Part shown: positions 15,943 to 23,400 of the stretch, in pieces
Position numbering within the stretch: position 1 is the stretch's first letter
Layout: every line of letters begins with the position of its first letter
Position numbers and translations under genes: made by a program
The notes under the pieces: model-generated
The model's database searches: none
Told to the model about the DNA's origin: nothing
What the model saw: the letters and a program-made list of their open reading frames with translations, nothing else
DNA from: an uncultured Acidimicrobiales bacterium
Lineage (GTDB): Bacteria; Actinomycetota; Acidimicrobiia; Acidimicrobiales; Bin134
Direction of reading: 5' to 3'
Length of the DNA: 64,000 nucleotides
Assembly: GCA_951813555.1 (NCBI GenBank)
Contig: OX638344.1
Coordinates: 3,721,076-3,785,075 of the forward strand

Positions 15943-16743
15943 CTACAGCGGCATCACCACGCCACCATTGGGCCGCATGGTTTGGCCAGTGACGAACCGC
16001 CCGGCCTCGGAACACAGATACAAGATGGCGTAGGCGATGTCGTTGGGGTTTCCCACATAGCCCAGCGGGTTCATCTGGGCGATGGTGTCGAAGTGGTTCC
16101 TCTGACGCTCGGGGTCGACTTTGCCGTCGTCGTTGAGGAAGTGGCGGTCGTAGATGGGCGTCTCGATGGAGCCGGGAGCCACCGCGTTCACCCGGATAGG
16201 AGCCATCTCCACTGCGGCGGTGCGGGTGATCATCTTCACTGCCGCCTTGGTGAGGGCGTACACCGAGATCATCGGTGCGGGCATGTCGGCTCCGGCTGAC
16301 GAGAGATTGACGATTGACCCCGACTTCTGATCGGCCATGGCCCGCCCGGCCGCTGCGGTACCCCAATAGACGCCCCTTATGTTCACGTTCATCACCCGCT
16401 CTAGCTGTTCGGGGGTGGTGTCCACAATGAGGCTGTCGGTGATGACTCCGGCGTTGTTGACCATGATGTCGAGCCGGCCGTGCCGGTTAACTGCATCGGC
16501 CACCAGCGCGTCCACCGCCGCCTTGTCGCTCACATCAGTGGGCACTGCCGACCATGAGGCCCCCAGCGCATCCAGCTCGCCGCCAGTCTCGCCCATCCCA
16601 TCCGCATCCACGTCGCCCAGCACCACCGAGGCACCGGCCTTGGCCAGCGTCACCGCCGTCCCCCGCCCGATCCCCGAGGCCGCCCCGGTGACCACTGCCA
16701 CCCGGTCGGAAATATCAAACGCCGCCAAGATGTCGTCATGCAT
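15943..16743 (-). CDS. SDR family oxidoreductase
   Basis: A 266-residue classical SDR: TGAASGIG near residue 19, NNAG, YALTK. It follows the DUF35 gene by 53 bp on the same strand and is the likely 3-hydroxyacyl-CoA dehydrogenase of the CaiB/thiolase cassette, in the place BbsC/BbsD take in the benzylsuccinate pathway (inference from context). The ATG at 16743 begins MHDDILAAFDISDRVAVV; a much longer open frame upstream runs antisense to nothing but overlaps the DUF35 gene and is rejected. Confidence 0.84.
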   Translation of the reverse strand: MHDDILAAFDISDRVAVVTGAASGIGRGTAVTLAKAGASVVLGDVDADGMGETGGELDALGASWSAVPTDVSDKAAVDALVADAVNRHGRLDIMVNNAGVITDSLIVDTTPEQLERVMNVNIRGVYWGTAAAGRAMADQKSGSIVNLSSAGADMPAPMISVYALTKAAVKMITRTAAVEMAPIRVNAVAPGSIETPIYDRHFLNDDGKVDPERQRNHFDTIAQMNPLGYVGNPNDIAYAILYLCSEAGRFVTGQTMRPNGGVVMPL

Positions 16744-16796
16744 GGCCCCATCATGACCCGTGCTCAGGGAGGATTGAGAACCGAACTTCGGAAGGC

Positions 16797-17213
16797 TCAG
16801 GCGGGTTCCCAGAAGACCATGGCGTGGGTGTCGTCGTAGGTTCGGGCATAGGCGGTAACGGGCATGCCGATCTCGACGGTTTCGGGGTCGATGCCAGTGA
16901 GGCCGCCGAACATTCTCACTCCCTCGGGGAGGTCGACCATGGCCAGAACGTAGGGCAGCTCGGCAAAGGCCGGTACCCCGTATTGGCGGACCACGGTGTA
17001 GGTGTAGACGGTGCCGGTGCCGGCGGCCTCCATCCACTCGGGCACAGCGGCGCAGGCCGTGCATAGCGCTCGGGGGTAATGCTGGCGGTGGCCGCATTCG
17101 GGGCACTGCTGGATGAGCAGGCGGCCCTTGGCTGCGGCGGCAAAGAACTCGCCATACTCCCCTTCGCCGGCGGGGACCGGCCCCTGCCAGTCGAGATCGC
17201 GCACAACCCTCAT
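16797..17213 (-). CDS. DUF35 OB-fold / zinc-ribbon acyl-CoA-associated protein
   Basis: A 138-residue protein with an N-terminal zinc ribbon CPECGHRQHYPRALCTAC (Cys-x2-Cys-x10-Cys-x2-Cys) followed by an OB-fold (GTVYTYTVVRQYGVPAF). DUF35 proteins pair with thiolase-like subunits: BbsA with BbsB in benzylsuccinate oxidation, and the DUF35 part of ChsH2 with Ltp2 in steroid side-chain cleavage. Its start overlaps the stop of the thiolase by 4 nt, supporting a stable complex with that product. Confidence 0.88.
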   Translation of the reverse strand: MRVVRDLDWQGPVPAGEGEYGEFFAAAAKGRLLIQQCPECGHRQHYPRALCTACAAVPEWMEAAGTGTVYTYTVVRQYGVPAFAELPYVLAMVDLPEGVRMFGGLTGIDPETVEIGMPVTAYARTYDDTHAMVFWEPA

Positions 17214-18388
17214 GACGGCCGGTCCTTACCCAAGATGACGGTGCCGATAGCCGAGAGCCAGCCGCCGGAGCCGCAGGCCAGGGCCAAGTCGGCGTCAGGC
17301 ACCTGGGCCTCACCTGCGTCGCCCCGGAGCTGGCGTACTGCCTCGATCAGCAAGAAGATGCCCCGCATCCCCGGATGGTTGGACGACAGTCCCCCGCCAT
17401 CGGTATTCGTGGGCATCGACCCGCCCCGTCGCAGGTGGCCCTCCTCGACGTAAGCGCCACCTTCGCCCCGGCCGCAGAAACCCAGGCCTTCCAGCATCAA
17501 CAGCACGGTGATGGTGAAGCTGTCATAGAGCTGGGCGGTGTCGATATCGGCCGGTGTAACCCCAGCTTGGCCCATCGCCTCCGGTCCGCAAACGGCGGCA
17601 CCCATCTCGGTGAAGTCGGGCATCTGGTGGATGTTCCAGTGGGTCTGGGTGCCAGCCGCGCCCAGCACGTAGACGGGGGGTTGGCGCAGGTCGCGGGCGA
17701 TTTCCTCGGTGGTCATCACCAGCGCCCCTCCGCCGTCGGTGATCACGCAGCAGTCCAGCTTGTGCAGAGGATCGGCGATCATGCGGCTGTTCACCACGTC
17801 GTCCACGGTCATGGGGTCGCGGTAGCGGGCATCGGGGTTGAGCCCAGCAAACTCCCGGACACCCACTGCGATCTCAGCCAGCTGCTCAGAGGTTGTGCCG
17901 AACTCGTGCATGTGGCGACGGGCAGCCAGGGCGTAGGCCCCCACCAGGGGCAGGCCGTAGGGCGTGGCCATCTGCATGGCCCCGGCCACCGGCTGGGCGT
18001 CGCGCTGAAAACCGCCGGTGCCGAGCACCCGGCCCATCCGGGTGAGCTGGTCGGAGCCGTAGGTGACCAGCACGGTGTCGCACAGCCCTTCCCGAATGGC
18101 CGCCGCGGCGTGCTGCACGTGGAACTCGAACGACGAGCCTCCCACCATGGTCCCGTCGATGTAGCGGTGATTCACCCCCAGGTATTCAGCCATCGAGACG
18201 GCATCATCGCCCGCTCCCGGTCCCCCGCCGCTGGCGCTGACAAACCCGTCGATGGCCGATTTTGCGATTCCGCAGTCGGCGATGGCCCGTCTGGCGGCCA
18301 AGGCGTGGTGCTGCACCGAGTTCATGTGGGGCACCACCGGATAGTCGCTGAGGCCGATGCCGCAGACAACCGGGTGTCGGGAAGCCAT
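17210..18388 (-). CDS. Thiolase-superfamily lipid-transfer-protein-like enzyme
   Basis: A 392-residue thiolase fold protein. The region where the classical nucleophilic Cys is expected reads MVGGSSFEFHVQHAA and has no Cys; the C-terminal ALACGSGGW keeps a Cys-Gly site, and QLYDSFT and SSNHPGM line the pocket. Such divergence is common in thiolase/aldolase partners of DUF35 proteins, so it may cleave a beta-keto or beta-hydroxy acyl-CoA rather than do plain acetyl-CoA thiolysis. The DUF35 gene overlaps by 4 nt and the CaiB gene upstream by 1 nt. Confidence 0.85.
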   Translation of the reverse strand: MASRHPVVCGIGLSDYPVVPHMNSVQHHALAARRAIADCGIAKSAIDGFVSASGGGPGAGDDAVSMAEYLGVNHRYIDGTMVGGSSFEFHVQHAAAAIREGLCDTVLVTYGSDQLTRMGRVLGTGGFQRDAQPVAGAMQMATPYGLPLVGAYALAARRHMHEFGTTSEQLAEIAVGVREFAGLNPDARYRDPMTVDDVVNSRMIADPLHKLDCCVITDGGGALVMTTEEIARDLRQPPVYVLGAAGTQTHWNIHQMPDFTEMGAAVCGPEAMGQAGVTPADIDTAQLYDSFTITVLLMLEGLGFCGRGEGGAYVEEGHLRRGGSMPTNTDGGGLSSNHPGMRGIFLLIEAVRQLRGDAGEAQVPDADLALACGSGGWLSAIGTVILGKDRPS

Positions 18389-19629
18389 CAGCTGAGAGCT
18401 TCGAGGATCTGGTTGTGCTCGCCCACGTGAGGGGCCCGGTGCCGGATGCGATAGGGAGACTTGGGGGCGATGTACGGCGCTCCCACGTAGGTGAAGCTGC
18501 GGCCCAAGTCCTCGTGCTCCACCTCGACGGGAAAGCCCCGCTCTTTGAAATGGGGGTCGGCTAGCACCTCTTCGGGTGAGTAGATGATCCCCACCGCCAA
18601 GCCCCGCTCCTGGGCGCCGATGAAGAACTCATAGGCGGTGATGTTCTGGGCGATGAACCGGACTGCCTCCCGGGCGGCGCCGAACATGGCGGTCACCTCG
18701 GGATCCTGGCCCACCTGGGACAGGTGCAGATCCTCTTCAAGCTGGGCGCCCATCTCCAAGAAGAAGAACTCCTCAAATTGATCCCTCAACCCCAGGCTTT
18801 CCATCCACTCCACCACCACGGAGAAGTCCCGGGCTGATCGGGGAGGGAAACCGGTGTTTACGTCGATGCCATCCACCGACAGCGCCCGGGTAAACGTGGT
18901 GGGCTCGACGGCCGCGTGGCGCCCAGTCTGGCGCTGCACCTCGTCGCCGGCCACCAGCCACTGCACCGAGCCGAATTCGGTGGTCACGTTGGCCGCGGCA
19001 TGCATGTTCACATCCACGAACTGCCCTTGGCCAGTGCGGTCTCGAGCTAGCAGCGCAGTCTGGACGGAGAGCACCGCAAATATCGAGCCGGTTTGGTAAC
19101 CCTGGTTGCCACCGCCTCGCTGCGGCGGGATGGCATGGTCGTCGTAGCCGCAGCTCCACACCGGCCCGCCCGCGGCCAGCACGGTGAGGTCGATGCTCTC
19201 CTCTTGAGACCGCGGCCCGCTGCGGCCGAACGGGGTCAGCGACACCCAGATCAATTCAGGATGATCGGCTCGCAACGTGTCATGGTCGATGCCCAGGTCG
19301 GCCAATCTGCCAGGACGCTCCGACTCCAGAACCACATCGGCGGTCGCAACCAGCGAACGGAACCGATCTCGATCGTCTTCCTTCCCAAGATCCAGAGTCA
19401 CTCCCAGCTTGGAGGCGTTGTAGTGCCACCACCACAGGCTGCGTTCGGGATCGGGCTCGTCGTTTAGAAACGGATCAAATCCCCGGGTGTGATGACCGTC
19501 GGAGGGCTCAACCACAACGACCTCGGCTCCCATTCCGGCCAGCAGCAGCCCCGCATAGGCCGAAGCCTCTCCGGCCAACTCCACCACTCGGATTCCGGCC
19601 AGGGCACCGGGAAGTTCATTGGCAGCCAT
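18388..19629 (-). CDS. CaiB/BaiF CoA-transferase family protein, catalytic Asp absent
   Basis: A 413-residue class III CoA-transferase-fold protein (LAGIRVVELAGEASAYAG; GMGAEVVVVEPSDG). Counting back from the conserved RTGQGQ, the position of the catalytic Asp is Tyr178 (GGNQGYQTG), whereas the adjacent paralogue has Asp177 at that place. It may therefore be the structural partner of a heteromeric transferase. The ATG at 19629 shares one base with the upstream stop. Longer upstream frame rejected because it overlaps the next gene. Substrate unknown. Confidence 0.82.
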   Translation of the reverse strand: MAANELPGALAGIRVVELAGEASAYAGLLLAGMGAEVVVVEPSDGHHTRGFDPFLNDEPDPERSLWWWHYNASKLGVTLDLGKEDDRDRFRSLVATADVVLESERPGRLADLGIDHDTLRADHPELIWVSLTPFGRSGPRSQEESIDLTVLAAGGPVWSCGYDDHAIPPQRGGGNQGYQTGSIFAVLSVQTALLARDRTGQGQFVDVNMHAAANVTTEFGSVQWLVAGDEVQRQTGRHAAVEPTTFTRALSVDGIDVNTGFPPRSARDFSVVVEWMESLGLRDQFEEFFFLEMGAQLEEDLHLSQVGQDPEVTAMFGAAREAVRFIAQNITAYEFFIGAQERGLAVGIIYSPEEVLADPHFKERGFPVEVEHEDLGRSFTYVGAPYIAPKSPYRIRHRAPHVGEHNQILEALS

Positions 19630-20858
19630 CAGATCACCCCCTCGGCCGCCAAGTCGGCCAGGTCGGCATCCGAATAGCCGAGCAGACCCCCAAGGATCTG
19701 GCGATTGTGCTGGCCCAGCAGGGGGCCGCCACACTCGAGAACCCAGTCGGTTTCTGAGAAGTGGGCGGGGATGCCGTCGACTCGGACCCGGCCCATCTCG
19801 CCATGAGTGACGGTGGGCCACAACCCCCAGGCCTCGGTGTTGGGGTCGTTGTCGATCCGGTCCACCGGCTTGGCCACCCCGGCGGCGGGCACTCCCAGCG
19901 TTTGCAGCTCGGCGGCCGCCTCGAACCGATCCAGGGCCGACGTCCACCTTCGCACCGCGTCGTCAAGCTCGTCCTCGTAGGCCAGCCGCCCGGCCAGGTC
20001 GTCGAACCGGCGGTCGTCGATGGCCATGAGTCCGGCGATGGCATTCCAGTCGCGGTCGTCCCGGGCGGCCAGGGCCAGCCAGGAGTCGTGCCCGTCGGCC
20101 TCGTAGATGCCATGAGGGGCCATGGCCGGAAATTGGCTGCGGTTGGAGTTGGGCATTCCGTCGCGCCGCAGCGGACGGCCGTTCGCGGTGTAGTCCAGCA
20201 CCGCCGGGCCGAGCATGGTGGCCCCAGCGTCGGTACACGACATGTCGATCCACTGGCCCTCGCCGGTGCGGCTGCGGTGGATGAGCCCGGCCATGATGGC
20301 CATGGCCATGAAGTTCCCGCCATGGTGGTCCATGTAGGAGTAGCCCCACCCAGCCGAGGGCATATCGGGCAGCCCGGAGGTGAACGTCAGCCCGCAGCAG
20401 GCCTGCACGATCGGCCCCCACGTCTTGTACTTGCGGTAGGGGCCGACATGGCCGAACCCGCAGTTGGACACGTACAAGATGTCGGGCTTGATCTCCTTCA
20501 GGCGGTCGTATCCGAAGCCCAGTCGCTCCAGCACCCCAGCGGCGAAGTTCTCGGTCACCGCATCGCTCACCGCGATGATCTCGGTCAGCAGCTCTTTGCC
20601 CCGCTCGGTGCGGAGGTTGAGCGTGATACCCAACTTCTCCACGTTGTGGTTGTTGAAGCACCCGCCGAACTCGTGGCCCCTGCGTTCGTCCACAAACGGG
20701 GACGTTCCCCGGAGCACATCCCATTTGCCCAGGCGCACCGGATCCTCAATGCGGATGATCTCGGCGCCGAAGGCGGCCATCCACCGGGTGGCCCCCGCTC
20801 CGGCCAGCTGTCCGGTGAAATCGCAGATGCGGATATGGGACAGAGCCTCAGATTTCAC
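19629..20858 (-). CDS. CaiB/BaiF CoA-transferase family protein, catalytic Asp present
   Basis: A 409-residue class III CoA-transferase. The catalytic Asp is Asp177 in YMDHHGG, 20 residues before RTGEGQ. It should transfer CoA from a donor such as succinyl-CoA to a carboxylate. It is the first gene of a five-gene overlapping run (CaiB, CaiB, thiolase, DUF35, SDR). GTG start 6 nt behind TAAGGT, no Shine-Dalgarno, so probably leaderless. It pairs with the Asp-lacking paralogue directly downstream. Confidence 0.85.
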   Translation of the reverse strand: MKSEALSHIRICDFTGQLAGAGATRWMAAFGAEIIRIEDPVRLGKWDVLRGTSPFVDERRGHEFGGCFNNHNVEKLGITLNLRTERGKELLTEIIAVSDAVTENFAAGVLERLGFGYDRLKEIKPDILYVSNCGFGHVGPYRKYKTWGPIVQACCGLTFTSGLPDMPSAGWGYSYMDHHGGNFMAMAIMAGLIHRSRTGEGQWIDMSCTDAGATMLGPAVLDYTANGRPLRRDGMPNSNRSQFPAMAPHGIYEADGHDSWLALAARDDRDWNAIAGLMAIDDRRFDDLAGRLAYEDELDDAVRRWTSALDRFEAAAELQTLGVPAAGVAKPVDRIDNDPNTEAWGLWPTVTHGEMGRVRVDGIPAHFSETDWVLECGGPLLGQHNRQILGGLLGYSDADLADLAAEGVI

Positions 20859-20864
20859 GGCCAG

Positions 20865-20870
20865 ACCTTA
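20865..20870 (-). promoter_or_regulatory. -10 box of the CaiB-CaiB-thiolase-DUF35 operon
   Basis: TAAGGT on the minus strand, 6 nt before the GTG start of the first CaiB gene. A divergent -10 box lies 23 bp away, making this a two-way promoter region. Confidence 0.5.
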
Positions 20871-20892
20871 CGCGGCCCCGCTCGTCAATCCA

Positions 20893-20898
20893 TAGGCT
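20893..20898 (+). promoter_or_regulatory. -10 box of leaderless D-2-hydroxyacid dehydrogenase promoter
   Basis: TAGGCT, 7 nt before the GTG start at 20906. Confidence 0.5.
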
Positions 20899-20905
20899 TC
20901 AGCCC

Positions 20906-21832
20906 GTGCGAGTGCTACACCACATGGAAGACGGACGGCTCGACCCACTCATCGACCAATTCGAAGACGTAGATTTCGTTTACGTGCCCCGCCAGGGCGA
21001 CATCCCCGAGGAAGCGTCCGGCGACGTGCTGCTGACCATCCCCCGGGGCTATCCCAACCTGGCCGAGCTGCTCGACCGGGGAGTGGAGTGGGTACACGTA
21101 ACCAGCACCGGGATCGACGGATTTCCTCTGGAGTTGCTGGGCAACCGGGTGATGACCTGCTCCCGGGGGGCTGGGGCCATCGCCATCTCCGAGTGGTGCC
21201 TGGCCATGATGCTGGCCTTCGAGAAAGACCTGCCCGGAGTGTGGTTGAACAGTCCACCCGAGCGTTGGTTCACCGCCGAATTGGGCGCCCTCTACGGAAA
21301 GACTCTGGGACTGATCGGGCTAGGCGGCATAGGCACTGCGGTGGCCCGCCGGGCCTTAGCCTTCGACATGTCGGTGCTGGCCATTCGCCGCACCGCGGCG
21401 CCCTCCCCGATGGAGGGGGTGGAGATTGCCAGCACGCTAACCGAGTTGCTGGCCCACTCCGACCACATTGTGGTGGCCGCACCGGCCACTGCGGCCACCC
21501 TCCATCTGCTGGACGCCGACGCTCTGGCCACAGCCAAGCCGGGAGCCCACATCGTCAACATCGCCCGGGGCGACCTCATCGACCAAGACGCCCTGCGGGC
21601 CGCGCTCGACGACGGGCGCATCGCCCGAGCCTCGCTGGACACGGTGGAGCCCGAGCCACTGCCCGAGGGCCACTGGCTCTACAGCCACCCCCAAGTGCGG
21701 GTCAGCGCCCACGTCTCCTGGTGCATGCCCGACTCCTGGGACCTGCTGATGGCACCGTTCTCCGACAACCTCCAGCGCCGCCTCACCGGCCTCCCCCTCT
21801 ATGGGATCGTCAACCCCGACGAGGAGTATTAG
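20906..21832 (+). CDS. D-2-hydroxyacid dehydrogenase family protein
   Basis: A 308-residue NAD-dependent 2-hydroxyacid dehydrogenase. GLGGIGTAVARRAL is the Rossmann loop; NIARGDLID carries the catalytic Arg, DTVEPEPLPEG the Glu, and SAHVSW the His. It interconverts a 2-oxo and a 2-hydroxy acid; substrate unknown. It is divergent from the CaiB cassette and converges on an acyl-CoA ligase with which it shares a TTAG stop tetranucleotide. Slightly shorter than the usual ~320 residues but complete. Confidence 0.88.
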   Translation: MRVLHHMEDGRLDPLIDQFEDVDFVYVPRQGDIPEEASGDVLLTIPRGYPNLAELLDRGVEWVHVTSTGIDGFPLELLGNRVMTCSRGAGAIAISEWCLAMMLAFEKDLPGVWLNSPPERWFTAELGALYGKTLGLIGLGGIGTAVARRALAFDMSVLAIRRTAAPSPMEGVEIASTLTELLAHSDHIVVAAPATAATLHLLDADALATAKPGAHIVNIARGDLIDQDALRAALDDGRIARASLDTVEPEPLPEGHWLYSHPQVRVSAHVSWCMPDSWDLLMAPFSDNLQRRLTGLPLYGIVNPDEEY

Positions 21833-23310
21833 CCACTGGTTGCCAATATGGCCGCTACCACATCGCGGCGGCGGACTTGGGCGGTGGCGGGAGTGCGGGG
21901 GATGGCGTCCATGGCCTCGATGCGGCGAGGGTGCTTGTACCGGGCAAGTCGATCGTTCAGGTGGACCCGCACGTCGTCGGGAGAGGGCAGGGCGACGCCC
22001 GGTGACAGCACAAAGACGGCACACACCACCTCGCCCCATCGGTCGTCGGGGATGCCCACCACGGCTACCTCGGCCGCGCCGGGAAAGTCGGCTAGATGGC
22101 TTTCCACCTCGACAGGCGACACCGTCTCGCCGCCGGTGCGGATCACGTCTTTGACCCGCCCGACGATGGAGTAGAAGCCGTCGTCGTCCACCTCAGCCAA
22201 GTCGCCGGTTCGGAACCAGCCGTCGTCAGTGAACGCCTCCGCGGTGGCCTCGGGATTGTCGAAATAGCCGTCGAACATGAACGGGGAGCGGGTCTGCAGC
22301 TCCCCACGGTCGAGGCGCACCTCGGCACCGGTATGGGCCTGGCCGCAGCTTCCCGGCCGGTACTCCATGTCGGCGTCGTCCAGCATGGTCACCGAACCGG
22401 CTTCGGTGGATCCGTAGAACACCCGCCGATGAGCATTGGGAAACGCGGCCTTCAATTCGGCCAGCAACACCGGCGGGGTGGCCGAGGTGCCCGAGGTGGC
22501 GAACCGCAGCGACGCCATGTCTTGATGCCGGCCGGCTTCCAGCACTCGGCGCCACACTGCGGGTATGCAGTTCATGTAAGCGGCCTGATGGGCCTGCACT
22601 GCGTCAATCAACACATCGGCTTCGGCCCGGTCGGTGAATACCACGAGACCCCGGGCCTGCCAGGCCTGAAGGGCAATGGTCCACGCCCCCATGTGGAACA
22701 TCGGGAACATGCACACCGTGGCCCCCCGGGGCTCCAACAGAGCCGGCGTTCGGGTGCGAAGCCAGTTGCACCGGTGCGACAGCACCACGCCCTTCGACTT
22801 GCCGGTGCTCCCACTGGTGAAAAACACCGCGTGGGGTTCGGATTCTCCCACGCCCGACGGCGACAGCGAGGCCGTCGAAGCTGATCTGGCCTCAGACGCC
22901 AAGTCGAGACCCGGCCCGGTCCCGCCCAACCGCACCAGGGGCACCCCTACCGTCTCGGCCACCGCCTGGCCGGCCTCAGCGTGGCCGGTATCGGTCACCA
23001 GGAGCCGGGGCCGGGCGAGGCCCACCATCTCGGCGGCCTCGTCGGGCGACAGCCGGGCGTTGGCCGGAGCGAACACGGCACCGGCTCGGGCCAAGGCAAC
23101 GAACAGCGCCACTGACTCCAGGTTGTTGTCGCTCCAGGTGACCACCCGGTCGCCTCGGCCCACCCCGAGTCCGACCAGCACATGGCCCATCTGGTTGGCT
23201 TGGCGACTCAGCTCCCCATAGGTGAGCGTCTGCCCGCCCAGGGTCACCGCCGGGCGGGAAGGCACCGCGGCGGCCGCGTTGTCGAACACCGAGCCGATCA
23301 CCAACTCCAT
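21829..23310 (-). CDS. AMP-binding acyl-CoA synthetase-like protein lacking the A10 lysine
   Basis: A 493-residue ANL-superfamily protein: P-loop FFTSGSTGKSKGVVLSH, STEAG, GWFRTGDLAEVDDDGF and GRVKDVIRTGGETVSP are all present. The C-terminal catalytic motif, normally PRTPTGKxxRR, reads PRTPATAQVRRRDVV, so the adenylation Lys is missing. It may be inactive in acyl-AMP formation, work only in thioesterification, or use another residue. The ATG at 23310 (MELVIGSVFDN) lies 8 nt behind TAGTGT; the longer upstream frame overlaps the photolyase promoter. Substrate unknown. Confidence 0.86.
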   Translation of the reverse strand: MELVIGSVFDNAAAAVPSRPAVTLGGQTLTYGELSRQANQMGHVLVGLGVGRGDRVVTWSDNNLESVALFVALARAGAVFAPANARLSPDEAAEMVGLARPRLLVTDTGHAEAGQAVAETVGVPLVRLGGTGPGLDLASEARSASTASLSPSGVGESEPHAVFFTSGSTGKSKGVVLSHRCNWLRTRTPALLEPRGATVCMFPMFHMGAWTIALQAWQARGLVVFTDRAEADVLIDAVQAHQAAYMNCIPAVWRRVLEAGRHQDMASLRFATSGTSATPPVLLAELKAAFPNAHRRVFYGSTEAGSVTMLDDADMEYRPGSCGQAHTGAEVRLDRGELQTRSPFMFDGYFDNPEATAEAFTDDGWFRTGDLAEVDDDGFYSIVGRVKDVIRTGGETVSPVEVESHLADFPGAAEVAVVGIPDDRWGEVVCAVFVLSPGVALPSPDDVRVHLNDRLARYKHPRRIEAMDAIPRTPATAQVRRRDVVAAILATSG

Positions 23311-23318
23311 CGCCGAGC

Positions 23319-23324
23319 ACACTA
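23319..23324 (-). promoter_or_regulatory. -10 box of the acyl-CoA synthetase-like gene
   Basis: TAGTGT on the minus strand, 8 nt before the ATG at 23310. Confidence 0.42.
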
Positions 23325-23386
23325 CCGGTGTAGCGATGGGAGTTTCCGCGACGGAGGAGACCTCGGTCTTCTGCCTAACGAGGCCA

Positions 23387-23392
23387 TAATGT
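23387..23392 (+). promoter_or_regulatory. -10 box of leaderless photolyase promoter
   Basis: TAATGT, 8 nt before the ATG at 23401. The first A-T-G of this box (23389) is itself a possible but less likely start. Confidence 0.45.
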
Positions 23393-23400
23393 CGGGCAGC

